From NCBI RefSeq assembly GCF_024713975.1, contig NC_091094.1, positions 28,606,501 through 28,670,500 of the forward strand: a stretch of 64,000 nt of DNA. Reading direction: 5' to 3'. Position 1 is the stretch's first letter; each line of letters starts with the position of its first letter. This document shows, piece after piece, positions 32,741 to 47,500 of this stretch. The notes under the pieces are model-generated. The model was not told the origin of the DNA and made no database searches. It saw only the letters and a list, made by a program, of their open reading frames with translations. Both the position numbers and the translations under genes were made by a program. Origin of the DNA: Paralichthys olivaceus (taxonomy: Eukaryota > Chordata > Actinopteri > Pleuronectiformes > Paralichthyidae).

Positions 32741-33968
32741 GTGCAATATTCACATTAAATCTTCAGGTGTGTTGTGTAATACTTTTTGAATTGTTACATC
32801 CAATGTATATTTCCACTTCCCATGTGCAATATCACTGTTAATTTCCAGTATCTTTGTATAGTGTTTACATTTTTCTTTATATTTATCTATATATATATGT
32901 ATATCTTATTTTCTTACTTTTATTTATTTTTATTTTTATTTTTTTCTATCTTAATGCCCTTCTGCTGCTGTAATGTCGACATTTCCTCAGTGTGGAATGA
33001 ATGAATCTTATCTTATCTTATTACAAGCCTTCAGTGCAACACTGTCTTCTCCTACAGTGACACACCATGTTCCTGTTGCTGCCTGTCAGGACTTCTTCAT
33101 TAATCACTTATTCATGGTCAAGCATATCCAATAATGTACAGTACATGCTGATTTGTCTGTTTGACGTATGTGGATGCGAGCATCTACTGCAATGTAGGCT
33201 GTGACACAGTATGGCTGCCATTCAGTGTTGCACTGATCACTGTCTCATTTCATGCTGCATTCCTAATGAGTGGTTAGTTGACAATGGTCAAAACAGTTTT
33301 TTCAGCTCGTCTCTCTCAGTACGACATAGGATCGCCCTCCTGGAGCCGTGGCATGATATGCAAGGTATTGCCATGTTTCTTTAATGTTGGTCATCTTTTT
33401 GTCTTGGGCAGCCTTACAGGCCTTTCAAAATAGACAGTAAAATGGTATTGTTTGTTTTTAATCACTGAGAGGCTTTCCCCCATCTCACATTATCGGACTT
33501 CTCACCACCTCCCTCCCCTGCATATACTCGTAGGACTGCAGGACAAGCTGTTGCTCTCCGTCTCCGTGGCAATGCCTGGGACAGAGCCTGGCCTCACAGT
33601 GGAAACTGCCAAACAATAGCGATTTCCGAAATCTGAGCGGTTGTTGATTTTCCCATCACTGCATTCTCTGCCTATATATGATGGCATTCACCCAACATAA
33701 ATCTTAATGGGAGAGTTTTCTTCTGTTCCATTTTTCTGCCATACCTTTGGAACATGTAAAACACAGCACTCCTTTGTCTTGATCGCGTTTTCTGTGTTCC
33801 TATTATCTATTATCTCTTTATCAGCACTGTAATTTGTGTGACAGCAGGAAGGGTCAGCCACTGTGATACTAGATGAATGCTTTGTCACTTGTTCAGTTTT
33901 CAGGATCCGTACAGGCATGTGTGTATGTATGTAAAATATTAGAAAAACGACTTGAAATACGATATTTG

Positions 33969-34192
33969 GTAAATGGTCTGTATTTAGATACACTTTTCTA
34001 ATCTTGATGACCACTCAAAGCGCTTTATACAGTGCCTCTATGTGCAACACTTTTTCTATCATACATCAATCATACACTGCTGGCACAGCCTTCATGGGCA
34101 ATTTGGGGTTCAGTATCCGACACTTCAGCATGGGGAGATGGGGATTGAACCGCCGACAATTTGGTCGTCTTGATCTTCATCTTGATCTACAC
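33969..34192 (-). repeat. tRNA-derived SINE, copy D
   Basis: Begins TAAATGGTCTGTATTTAGAT and carries CTTGATGACCACTCAAAGCG, CAATTTGGGGTTCAGTATCC and GGGATTGAACCGCCGACAAT, the last being the B-box region on the complement. Same family as copies A-C. Confidence 0.8.
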
Positions 34193-34199
34193 CCCTGAA

Positions 34200-35380
34200 T
34201 GATAAATACAAACTGTTTTACGTGTTTCCTGCTTCTGCAGTTATGTGTAGCCTACCAGCCTATAAAATCAGCAACTCCAATAAAGCAGCCTCGGCTCCAT
34301 GTCTCTGTAACTAACAGCCAATGTTGAAAGTCAGAGGAGTCAGGCTGTTTCCAAGAGATAAGTCACGGCTACAGAGCCATCCAGAGACACTGAAGACATG
34401 ACAGTACTTGTCCAAAGTTTGCAGTGGGTTATGCGTGCAGATTGAGTCAGAGGACACACCCTGCGTAGAGTGGAGAGAAACTTTAACATGTAAGTTCAGC
34501 AGGACCCTGAGGCTGCTATTCCTTTACATGCAGGCGATGATCAGCAGGAGTTACTACACAGCCTGGCAAATCTTAAACACTGCCTTCAGGGCATCTATTG
34601 TGTCTGCGGAGGAATGAGTGAGTTTAACTGCGTAACAGTGTGTTCTGCGTTTTTTTCCAGATGGAATAGACCATGAAATCGTTAGGGTAATCCAATCATA
34701 CTTTTATTAGTGTTGAGTCTTCCTTACATAAGACCTACAGCAATGTACACTTTTAGATGACACTACCATTTATCTCATACTTATTTAAGGAATAAAAGTA
34801 TAGAGATGTGGTTTTTTATTATTTATGTCCAGAAAATATGCTGCTGTGGACACTATCGCTAATTATTTACAGAAACATTTGGGGATGTTGGTGGGTAAAA
34901 TGTTTATAACCATGTTGTGTTGGAACACTAACATTTGCAAAACAAAAAGAGCAGCTGAGACTGCTGGAAATGCTCTTTAGGTAAAAACCAACAGTTTACA
35001 AATCTAAACGTTTGACCTGATGATGGAACCAGATAAAATGTTCATGGAGCAATAAAGTTATTACCCTTCAACTTCAGGGACCTTACATTTTATACACCTT
35101 GTTAATAGCCTGCATAACAAAAAACAAAAAACAAATCTTATATTCTGAAAGTAGATCAGATTAGAACATTTGACCAGAATTTTCAGGTGTCATAATGATT
35201 AGATTTAATTTACTTTATTCTTTGTTTTTGATTGTTTGTAGCTCCTTGGTGTCTTTGTGTTGACTATGTGTCTACATCTGCCTGCTTGTCTGTATGCGTG
35301 TGTGTTGATTCATAGAGTGCAGGGTGTGGTGGTGAAGGGTGTGACTCTGACACACACTGTATCACACTGTCCAGGTGAGA
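34200..35380. other. Sequence directly upstream of lamb3, no gene seen
   Basis: A 69-codon open frame at 34408-34617 has no recognisable domain. No repeat family is recognised. Regulatory elements of lamb3 may lie here but none can be named. Confidence 0.4.
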
Positions 35381-35382
35381 CT

Positions 35383-35460
35383 GTTTATAAAGCAGCAGCC
35401 AGGAAGCAACACACACTCAAAGAGAGGAAATAACAGAGGTGATATAGCAGCAGCTGCCAG
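35383..35460 (+). promoter_or_regulatory. lamb3 TATA promoter and non-coding exon 1
   Basis: TATAAA at 35386-35391 in TTTATAAAGC is followed, about 25-30 bases on, by a probable start near 35415. The short exon ends at 35460 (CAGCTGCCAG) before the donor GTGAGTCTC. The next exon begins at 35552 after CTGCTCCAG and contains the start codon. The human gene also begins with a non-coding exon. Confidence 0.65.
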
Positions 35461-35577
35461 GTGAGTCTCAAGCTCAGAAATATGATCCACTGGCTCTGGT
35501 TCTATTCCTGTTCGCTGATATTCTGATTTTTTCTTTTCTCATCTGCTCCAGACTCTTTCGTATAGCAGGAACACAGC

Positions 35578-38500
35578 ATGAGGATACTTTTGCTTCTAGC
35601 TGGTAAGATCTCCCATCTTTCTATTTTACACTTTTACAATATTTAGGATGAGTCAAATAAGGACCTTAATATTTCCACACCAGATGTCAACATTTATAAA
35701 TCATTTGAGTCAACAGTTGTTTTTCATCTTGCAGCAGCTGATAACACTGATCACTCCATTTTGTAGAAGGGAGGATGAACTGACAAATATGCATACTCTG
35801 GTCATGATGGCACATGTTTAACAAGCTGGGATCTGCTTCAGAGGCTCTAATTCAAGTTAAACTAAATGTGTGTTAGCGTTATGTTAAATAAACTCAACCA
35901 AAATGTTTAAATAAAAAAAAAAAACTTTGGCAGAACAGCTTGTTCAAATCATACATCATATCATTTATAGAAATGGCCAGTTCTAGACACAACAACTTCT
36001 ACACCAAAAGAAAGTATCCCTCTCGCATGTATTTGAGTATGCTTCCTTTTGAGGCTTTTTGTTTTCCTTCATGAGTTTTTAGGAGGGTATATGAAATGTC
36101 AAAAAACTTTGCAACATCATCTCAGGGACAGACAAAGAGCAAAACTGCTATGGGCTAAAGACTAGCTGTAGAAGTTCAACAACATGATGGATCTAGATTA
36201 TGGATCTCATTATAGAACCCATGACTATGTTGATGGAAAGAAGCTGAATCTTTGAAATCCTTTGTCTTAAGGACAAAGCTGAATCTGATGATGTTTGGTT
36301 AAAGTTTCATAACTGAATGAGTTTCAAAACTGGAATAATCCATAGTTCTAAGTTTTCGTTAGTTTTGAGAAAAGCTTGATCATGCAATTTGTCCGTACTT
36401 AGCTCATCATAAGACTATATTCACTTTTCTAGATTTCTAATTCAGTAATGAGAAATGACAAAAGATGAAAGGGCAATGATAGAGATGTGTGGGTCCCAGC
36501 TAGATAACTTTTATTACAACTACTTCTCATGTCTTATTTGTTATTCATTCCTTGTTAGTATTGCTTGTGATCTGAGATATTGATCGTATTAAGTGACACT
36601 GATCATATACTGTCCTTACAGAACACTGTAATTTTACATTTCTTCTTTCACTGCCTTCCTCCTTACAGCCTTAGCTGCAGTATCACAGGCCCAGACTGAT
36701 TGCTCTCGGGGGGCTTGTTACCCACCCAGCGATAACCTGCTCTTGGGTAGGGCTCGCCAGCTCCATGCCTCCTCCACCTGTGGCCTCACTGGCTCTGAGG
36801 TCTACTGCACCCCATACCAACTGGTAAGAGCAATCCTGTTCAAAAAACATTGTATCTTCCTGAAGATATCTTGAGACATAACTTTCTATCTCACATTTAC
36901 ACTACAAACTGGGAAAAAAACATGAGAAACTAAATTAACTCGATCAAGGGAGACTTCCCTGGGTGGTTGGAAGAGAGTTCAATCAATGATGTGGATAAAA
37001 TCTTTCCTGAATCCAAGCGATAGTTTGTGAGCCTGAGAAAGAGAGAAACAAATTTGCATTTTGAAAAGTAAAATATTGATATTACCACTTCAGCCAACTG
37101 TGTTTAGCCAGGCCACGCATGGATCTCCACATGGTGTTTGCACAGTCAGGAGGCGAGGGCTGCAGAGGTCATGAACAGACATACGTGCAGGACAGAGTCT
37201 GCAGCAGGTTTGGCACTGCCTCCTGTCAATTTGGGAAACAGTCTGATTTCAGAGCCAGGGCATTATGTTGCAACTGTACTCTTTGACCAATGTCTGAAAC
37301 ACCACTCCCCAGCCCATGTGCAACATCAGCACAAATATGCCACTGATGATTTTGAAATAAGACTTTCACTGTCCAGAGCAGAGGACATTCAGTAAGCAAG
37401 AGACTGTAATGTTGCAAGTTCTATTTTTGCAGAAAAAAAGGGAGATAAACTAATCAGTTTGCAGATCAAAGTTTGTCTTTCAGCAAATATTTTACTCAAC
37501 TTAACTTTGATCAAATCGGCTAAAATTAATGAAACAGCATGTGTCCTGATTTGTGACTAAAGTAATCTTATTGAAATTGAAATTTTGTATCGTGCATATA
37601 ATGTGGTTAGAATTATTAAAATTATTTAGGGTGATTAAATCAGTGATTGTCATTTTGATCCTCATTGAGGGCACCCTAAACCTTAAAATTCAAAATGCAG
37701 CTTAATGACAGAGCAGCACTAAAGACCAAAGAGATCATGTTTGTGTTGATGTCAAAGCCTTCACACCATACAGTGAAGGAGCACAGTGTTGACATCTGCC
37801 TCAGGGAATGGATACTTGTGTTAGGTGTGGATTTTTTTTTACATAAGCCGCACCTTGTCCAGACAGGGAGCGGCTGAAACACTCAGCTGTATCCTGGAGC
37901 TGACACATAGAAATAAACACATGTATGATTACTGAAAAAAAAAAAATATCCTTGGGTAGGTTCCATTACATGACTGCAATAATTCTGTATAATAATCAAT
38001 TGACTGAATGTGCTGTAATAGGAAAACTCCAATGTCTAGGTGGCTAATGTTAGCTCCATGTGTTGACTGGTCTATAGAGACTTAACATGTCCTAGAACAT
38101 ATATATATATACTGTATATATACTCCACACAATGGATACCACAGTAGCAGAACAGCACCAGACTGAAATGTGACACTGATGTTGTCATAGCTTCTGTCTC
38201 CCCTTTGACATCAACAGATTTTGACACTGTTTATTTTTACAGAAAATCCAGGATGTGATCTTTGCTGAGTTGTCTCAACTTGACCATGAACATGACATGC
38301 TAAAGATGTCAGCCATTATTGATGAAGAGGCACTCAGAGACCAGTTCACGTTCTGCCTGTGGGCTTTCTGTTGAACTTTATCAATGGAATATCAGAGTAG
38401 GTCTTTAGTTTGCAATTTAGAGTAAGTGAGGTAATAACTCAGCCTCAGTCCTGCAAAAAGTTTAACTATTCTTAAGTATTAATTCAATTCATGTTTATTT

Positions 38501-41500
38501 GTATAGCACGAAGTCACAACATTATTTCCAGGCACTTTACAGAATTATGGAGAAAAATCCAACAGTTCCCACAACAAACTCATTAACAAGAAGGAACCTC
38601 TAGCAGTACTGGACTCAACTAGTTGGGGTGAGAAAATTGGGGATGTGAGGAGAGGTGGGTGGAAAAGAGAGGAGAAGGGGGGGGGTTACATAGAAACTAT
38701 AAATCTATAAGACAAAGCCGGCATTACAAACTGTGGGTGTGGATCTAAAGGAGGCCTAAAGTCTGTCAATGTAAAGTCTCCCGACCTTACAGACATGCAC
38801 CACTAACTTGCTGAAGTAATGTCAGTGGGTTTGAAAAGAAGTAACACTACAATTCTACAAATGTTTGAAAGGAAGCTGGTGAATTTCAGGTTTTTATCCC
38901 TCTGCCTTGTCCTCAGTTCCCCTAGTGAAAAGCAAATCTATACAATTGCATTGTAAGAAGGGTGAGTGAGTGAGAGACATAGCTTGAGTGGAAAACACCC
39001 TTTATGTTGAAAAGAATCTGCAACGCTGAGGGACCTTTTCCCTACAGGGAACGCAGCCATGGTTTGTGTGCCAGAGTGGCAGCCACGTGCAGTGGAGGAG
39101 TTACTGAGCAGATAGTGACTTGGCTGGTGCAGGGGCCCAGTTCTCAGTGATGTGAAAATCTGCATACAGGAAAACATTCACAGACACGCTAGGTAAAATC
39201 AGCCCCATCACTATTACATTATCACAATATTATAGGAACGTTTCCCCCAAAAAGGACATTTTGTAATCATCTACTTATATCAATTCAACTCTAACTTTGT
39301 GTGATGTTTATACATGTACATGCAGAGTTCACGTGTGCCAATTTAGAGGTCAGTAGATATGTAAGCAGAGGGAGGAGGAAAACACGATCCCCATCTTTAA
39401 CTGGGGCAAAGTTTCTGCAACGTTATCAACCAATTCAGTCCAAACACTGTCAAGCACAATATAAAGCCAGAACTGCCAGTCATCATTGATTTTCTGTCCC
39501 TCTGGCCACTGTGTGACCTGCTCAGCGACACTGCTTATCTACACATCATATCAGAGAGGCAGCTGGTCTCAGGTCCATGGGTCGGTTTAAGGACAAACAC
39601 TTGACACTCACACTGATACAATTCCAACATGCATGTGCCAAATGTTTTAAAGTCTGTTGCCACTGTTTGTGTGTTTTTGTTTCTTAGAGGAGGATGAAGT
39701 GTTGTCCATGTGACTCCAGGAACCCAAATGGGCAGCTGGCCCACACTATCCAGGATGTCCTGTCCACATCAGGACCAGATAGATGGTGGCAGTCCAGGAA
39801 AGGTGGGAGACTTAAAGACAGATAGAAAGAAAGCTTTTCCATTAGCAGAGGTGAAAAGGGATATTTTAAGGTATAGCTTACATCGAGGTTATTTATTCAG
39901 CAGTAGTCAGTAGGGGCACATTGGGATCTGTCCTCTACCCTGCTAAGTGTACATTTCACTTGGAATCCATTGATTCCTGACATCAGTTCCAACCGAACCA
40001 TAGTCTGTCTCTGAACATCTTAAAAGAACAAGTCATACAGAGTGGAATTACTGATTTGCTTGTTTATTCTGCAGAGCTGAGTCCAGTCACTCTCCAGTTT
40101 GACCTTGACAACCTGTTCCAACTTGACAACCTGTTGCTCAGCTTCAAGGTATGACACAGTCAGATACAGCAGTCACTGCTGCATTATGTGAACACATTCA
40201 CTCACAGGAGAAAATACGGTGCATTCAGATTATGATTTGAACGCACCATAATTAGGATTCTATGTGTGTTCTATTGTTTGTGTGCAGGGCCCTCGTCCTA
40301 ATGCCATGGTTATAGAGAGGACACTAGACAACGGCAGGACATGGACGCCCGCCCTCTACATGGCTAAAGATTGTCAAAGGTCTTTTCCTGGCATCTCCAC
40401 ATCAACACCTCTTACGCTGGATGATAGATTCTGCTACACACTGCCCCCTACTGAAGCAAACCCATACCAAGACCACACAGTAAGGACAAACAATGCTTAT
40501 TAGAAAATGCAGTTATGACAGTGCCAACTTGTCTGAGTGGGAATGTATTCAAAAAAGGTTTGACGTCCTGTAAAAAAATGCACGTTTCTCCTTTTCAGAT
40601 TGAGTTCAGTCCTCTGCGTCAGTATGCTTATGTCCCAGCTTCCAAGAGCCAAAAAATTGACGGTAACTGTTTCTTTTCAACTATGACATACGTTTTTGTC
40701 CGGATCAGATAAAGAATGGACCTTGTTAAAGGCCTTAAACCACTGACTGACCATCTATTTTACAGATGTGTCTGGGCTAACGGGGCTGAGAGTGAGGCTG
40801 ACAGAGCTGGGTGATGTGCCACGTCTCCCAGGCAGAGCTCTCAGTAGGTTTTATGCCCTGAAGGAGATGAGGGTGATGGGCAGCTGTATGTGCCATGGAC
40901 ACGCCAACCGATGTCTGCCAGAGGCCTATAACAACCCACTGTCCAATTCCATACAAGTATGTATATAGTGTGTTTTAAGGCTTGCATGTGTGAGGGACAT
41001 GGAGACAGGCCATGTCTCTATGTTGCTAGAGATTTCCACACTCACTCACACACTCAATCACACGGAGAAACCAAAGTACTGTCTATTTTCTATTACTATT
41101 AACTATTTTCAGTTTACAGATTCAACAGTATAAAGATATGGCAGTAGACAAATTACAGCAATGTGAAACAAAGGAAAAGCAGGGAAATTATGATTGATAG
41201 TTAAGTAACAACTTTTGAGCTACTCTAAACTGATTTCTGCTACAAATCTGATTCCAACGTCCAGTTTTTTGAACACTTCTTCTTTCTGTGCCTCTTTTCA
41301 GGTGAATCCTCAGTGTGACTGTCAACATAACACAGCAGGTGTGAACTGTGAGCGTTGTGCTGATCACTTCAATGATCTACCCTGGAGAAGTGCAGAGGAG
41401 GGAGACACTCATACCTGCAAACGTAAGACATCACCTGTACCTGTCACACACATCCGCATGATAACATCATGGCTCATCAACGGGAAAGGCTGAACGAGCT

Positions 41501-44500
41501 ATGAAATATCTCATCAGTGTAATCCTAGCCTAACCCTAACCCACCAAGACACACGTTGCAAAAATCCTAGAGCAGAGGATGATTCCAGGAGCCGTATTTT
41601 TCCTTGTGCACAGAAGCAGCTTCTGAGCACAAGAAATCTAAGCATTAGCAGGTTGCAGGGTTTTTTATTAGTGCTGCATTTAGTCTTAAAGATCACTCTC
41701 TTGAATAAAGACAGGAAAAAATAACTCTCAAATGTGAAGGTTTTAAAGGTAAACTATCCTTTGAACACATACAAGTTGTTTTAAATCAAAAGACTAACCA
41801 TTATCACTTTTAATTATTAACCGATGCTGTAGACATGTTGTACTATGGGTAACTTGTTGAGGGTGTCTCTCGACTTACACCCATTGTCAGGGGGATAGGC
41901 TCCAGCCCCCATATGATCCTCAAGGATGAACATGTGTAGCAAATGAATGAACCTCTTTTTCTTCTCCTCAGGCTGTGAGTGCAACAACCATGCCCAGCGC
42001 TGTCGTTTTGACCAGGCAGTCTACGATGCTAGTGGGCAGAGGAGTGGAGGTGTGTGTGAGGGTTGTATGCACCACACCACAGGGCCAAAGTGCGACCAGT
42101 GTGCCCCAGGCTACCAACCGAACCCCCGCAGCCGAATGGACCTTCCTGACGCTTGCATTCGTAAGTGCCTCATTGGTGAAATGATAAACACTCTGTAACA
42201 TCAGATAAACTGTCATGTCAAGATGAGGAAAGCTTCAAACAGAAATGTAAAATATATCTACCTGTATGTAGGATCTAAAGTGAGTGGCTCATGTTTGCGC
42301 TTCTGTGTTTCTTCCAGGCTGTATCTGCAATGCTGAGGGGACAGTGAACGGGGGCCGGTGTGATGAAAGCACAGGCTTGTGTCAGTGTAAAGTGAATGTC
42401 GAAGGTCCCCGCTGTGACCGCTGTAGAAGAGGCTACTATGGTCTGAGCGACTCCAACCCTCTGGGCTGCACCAGTGAGTCATACAACACCAACAATTTAC
42501 ACACCACACTCTTCTTTTTCAGCTCTGCCTGTTTTCAGATACAGCTTCACGATTCCAGCATCCTTGCCTTCCTTCAAAATATCACTGCTTGCGCCTGAAT
42601 GTTAAATACATATGTAAGCCTAATCCCCAAGGTATGTGGGTCACTGATACTTACAGCTAAGTATAAGTAAACACATGTTCATACTAGAATAGCATTCAGT
42701 AGAGCACATACCTGCGCCAAGGCCCAACAGTCCATTGAAATAAATCAAGCCTTACAAAATTGCTCTCACTCATATCAGTTACCTAAATGTGCTGAATCTG
42801 GCCTCCGCCCCCTATCTGGATCCAAACCAAATTGAACAGGTTCTTTAGTTACCTGATATCTGTTCAGTAACAGTCATATTTGAGACATTTTTGGATTAGA
42901 TGTTTACTTTTTTTTTTTTAAATCAAGGTATTAAATGTTTTCATATTAAAACACACTTCTACTACACTGATCGTTTTATCAAGAGCATAATCATGCATAC
43001 TTTTGTTGAGTCTGATCAAAGTTTCCATGCCTTTGTTCGGACTCTGATGTTACCCCTGCTCTCTAGAGTGTTCCTGTTCTCCTGACGGGTCCACCTCAGA
43101 TGTCTGTGACCCTCTGACCGGTCAGTGTCCCTGCCATGCCCACTTCCATGGCCTGACCTGTGATGTCTGTTCAAAAGGCTACTGGAAACCAGTCCTGTCT
43201 GAAAGCTGTATATCTTGTGGCTGCGACTCCACCAGGTCATACAGTGATACCTGCGACCAGGTACGACCTCTGCCAAATTTATAAAAACCCCTTCTGTTGA
43301 GTTGTGGGAGCAAGATACAGGTTTATCAACATTTATAAATGAATCATTTAAAATGTAATTGAAGAGATCATTCACATTTTAATGACATTAAATCCATTCC
43401 ACCCTTTTCCCAGGTGACAGGTCAGTGCCAATGCAGACCAGGTTTTGGAGGCCGAACATGCAGAGAGTGCCCAGAGAACACTTACGGAGACCCACTAATA
43501 GGCTGCAAATGTGAGTCAGCCAACTTTACTAACTCTTCTCTGTTCTAGTTTTTGTTGAATACCTCTGCCAGTGAGGTTGTGTTTTCATTGCAGTTTGTTT
43601 GTCTGACTGTTAGCAGGATTACACAAAAACTCCTGAACAGATTTCTTAACACAGAAGGGTGCGGTATGGGTCAGACAAAAACCTATTCCATTTTTGACAA
43701 ATTTAGCTGATGCATACATTTTTGATCCCTTTGATTTGACATTTTCATTGATATTCACTGTGACTTTGAGGTGTACCAATCAAATAACCTTTTACAAATC
43801 TCTTTATTGCTACAGCATGTGGGTGTGATACAGATGGAACCCTTCCAGAGGTTTGCGATATGCAGACAGGAGCCTGTTTATGTCGGCTGGGCATCACCGG
43901 TAAACGCTGTGACTCCTGCAGTCGAGGACACTGTGACTCCTTCCCTGCCTGTGAGACGTGTCCCTCCTGCTTCTTCACACTGGATGCACAAATGCAGAAC
44001 CTCAGCTTAACTCTAAAGAGACTTTCCCCGAGCTTCCCCTCACGTCCTGGAGGTGATATTGAAAAGTTTCTGCCTCGCATCAGGGCCCTGAAGGACAGTC
44101 TGAAACAGATCCAAGACTCCATCCTCCTTCCTCCAAATATTGTCAAACAGATCGATGATGCTCTGTCCCAACTGCACAAGCTGGGGTGAGGGTCTACACA
44201 GAAGGAAACATGGCTGAATCAAATAGTTATTTATTCATTAAGCTATTCTTTAAAAGGCTGATATCCATTAATTCAGTTAATTTTGTTCAGCCTATTCTCA
44301 CCTCTGGATGGATTTTTTTCTCACTAATGCCTAACCAAACATTGCAATTGTTGTCTGACAGAGACCAGGTGGAGGAGGTTAATGATGACCTCCCACCTGT
44401 AACAAGACCTCCGGGTCTGGAGTCAGAGCTGGACAAGCTGCAGGCTCTGCTGGACAGCCTCACTTTGTTGTACAAAGTCAAGGAAGGTGCCATTGACAAC

Positions 44501-47500
44501 ACCATCAGTCCCAACAATGCAGGTAAGAAGCAAAGATACACTTTGTCTCTGCTGCCACACTCACTTTTAATGATGGATCATGTGCATGAAATAAGTAACA
44601 GCACCCTCCAGTGGAACTTTCAATAAAACAATAAAAAGCAGCACAAACAAATCCACTTATCTCTAAGACACTCTGAAATAGTGAATAAAAAATACTCCTG
44701 TCTTCTTTAGGAGCATTTTCTGCCATCAAGAACGCCTATGATGAGTCGACAGATGCAGCCAAGAAGGTAAATGCCAGCAGTACCACGGTGAAGGAGTCAG
44801 CGGACAATAGAAAAGAAACTACAGATCTACAGGGCAAAGTGCAACCAGCCAACACCGGAGATTTGAACAAACTGAACCAGAACATGGCTGACAAACCTGA
44901 CCTCACTCCTGTTGCCAAACAGGTAAGTGCCTCACCTGACTAGCTTCATTCAACATGATGCTGTGACATTTCATTTGAGGACATTTGTAGCATCTCTGCT
45001 GATCTTGAAGAAATCGTCTCTTTCAACAAATCTACCACATCTGTCACTTGTAAAGAAAAAAAACTATAGACAGAAATGAAAATGAATCATTTACATTTGT
45101 CTTTGAATGCATCTGCACACTTATAACTTCCCTTCTCGTGTCAGAAGGGCCACAAATACAGAAAGGATTATCAGATTATTTAGATTCAGATTATTATATG
45201 ATGTTGTGAAGGAAAAGGGTTCAACATCTGGAAGTGGTTTGGCATGGCAGAGAGTTACAAAAGATATTTGAGATTATTCTCTGTGTCCAGCAGTTTTCGA
45301 GCTAGATTTCTAATGGATGTTTTGTTAAATGGAGCTGGAGCTCATCTGCTTTAAATCCACATATTTACCTCTTATCATGTCCATGTGACTTTCAGGTATG
45401 CGGCAGTGTTCGCACTGAGCCCTGCACCCCTCTCCTGTGTGAGGGTGGAGACTTGTGTCCACCGGGGGGGACCTCAAAGTGTGAAAAGGGAAAAAAGTGT
45501 GTGGGCGCCCTGCCGCTGAGTGAGAGGGCGAAGGCTGATTCTAAGGATGTGAAGGAGCAACTGGACAAGCTCTCTGCGAAGATCACGGAGGCTACAGAGA
45601 AGGTGCACATATCCCCTTAACATCATAGTCATATAACTGCAACTGTAGATTGTTCTTTTATATTGTTAAATATTATTATACAGTTCATTCTGAAGCATTA
45701 TCTACCTTTAACCTCCTTACAGCTTCAGGAAACACAGGATACAACCAATCAGGTGAGACAGTCAGCAGAGAAGCTGTCCAATAAGATGAAGGAGACCAGA
45801 GACGAGCTAGAAGACGACTTAAAGGAGACACGTGACGTTGTGAAAGAACTCAAAGACTTCCTGTCAGGTAATGATTGTTTTGGATGAGTGCATTGATATA
45901 TGGAAGGAGATTTAAGGTTCACCTCTCCTATTTTTGTATGTTCAGACCCGGCCTCCAACCTGACCCACATCCAGGAGGTGAGTGACTGGATACTGAAAGC
46001 CAAGCTGCCTCTCACCCTGGCTGATCTGAATGGAAAGCTGAAGGAGTTGAAGAAGCTGGCCTCCAATCTATCAGACAGCACAGCTGTATTGAAGGAGACA
46101 GAGCCCCAGCTGGAGAAAGCCAGGAAACTGCTGGAGGAGGCCGAGGACGCCAGGTGGGCCTTCACACTCCAAAATCACTGTCGCTGTTTTTATGCTGTTT
46201 TCTCAAATAAGAAGTATCCTCTTAATGCTTGTTTTTCACTGTTGTTTGTTTGACTTGGAATTCAGTAATAAATTTATAATATACATAATATATAATTATG
46301 TCAAAAAATCACCAAACACTTTATTAAGATCACCTGCTCATTCATGTATTTATCCAATCACCTGCAGGTCAGGAGCTTCAGTTAATACAAAATCCGAATG
46401 ATAAAGAAATATAATCTCAGTCACTCTGACTATGTCAATTATTGTTGGTTTGAGTTTTTATGAAACAGCTGATCTCCTGAGATTTTCATTCACAGCAGCC
46501 TTTAGTCATGTGTTCCAAATGATCAGACTGCTTGGAGCTGACAGGCTACAGTAACTAAGATAAGCACTCCGTAGGCTCCAGACATCTCAGAATGAACATT
46601 TCCAACCTTGGGGTGAATGGTCTGTAACAGCAGAGACTACGTCAGGTTCCTCTCCTCTCAGTCAATAACTGTGAGGCTGCAGTGAGACTGGTCTGATGGA
46701 TCTGGATTTCTACTGAGGCTGCAGATGGTAGTCACAATCTGGAGTCAACAGCGTGAATCCATAGATAGACATTTTAAGCTGCTGGTTGTGTTGTGATGGC
46801 ATGAGAATGTTTGGGCCCTGAATACAAATCAATCAGAGTATTGTTGCTGACCATGTTCACCCCTCTATATAGCCACAGTTTACCATCTTCTAATGGCTAC
46901 TTCCAGCAGGACAATGCTCCATGTCACAAAGTAAATGACTCAAATTGGTCTAATGAACCTGGAAGTGAGTTCAGTGAATTCAGTGACCTCTACAGTCACC
47001 TGACGTAAATCTATTGGGTCATCATTGTGATGTGGTACAACGGGAGATTGGAATTGTACAGCAGAAAAATCTGCAGAAGTGCTGTAACCATCTCAACATG
47101 GAAGAACTGAGGCTATTTGAGAACAAAGGGAGGAAGTACCCAGTATGGTGTTCCTTACAAACTATTCAGTGGCTGCATATAGACTGGATATGCATTTTGA
47201 ATATTGTGGTAAAGTCATAACTGTCTAACTGCGATTGTTGACTCCTGGTTCAGAATAACAAATGAAATACAAAATGACAAGAATTTTACCTTTTGAAAGA
47301 GCCAATTTCTGAATTTTATCAGAAATTAGTTTTGATGCAACAAGGCTTCATACACAGATCCATTGCGAGCATCATTTTCCCTCAACTTACAATAAGTAAT
47401 TTGTAGTGACGATACATGTCACACATGTAAAAGATGTTTTCTCTGGTTGCACATTCACAGGGACACAGCTCTGGGAGTAAAGGCGGATGTGGACGGGCTG

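Larger units (their letters stand above)
31529..33960. other. Intergenic DNA upstream of lamb3
   Basis: AT-rich and without a supported gene. Contains a C run near 31645, a perfect 29-bp hairpin (31983-32011), a TA microsatellite (32703-32738) and T-rich sequence around 32870-32950. Confidence 0.45.

Noticed and set aside
34408..34617. 69-codon open frame upstream of lamb3
   Set aside because: No recognised domain, no splice or promoter context; length is expected by chance.
43860..44010. Stand-alone Cys-rich frames in several frames near lamb3 and ldlrad2
   Set aside because: They are parts of LE or LDLa exons or their frame-shifted shadows, not separate small secreted proteins.
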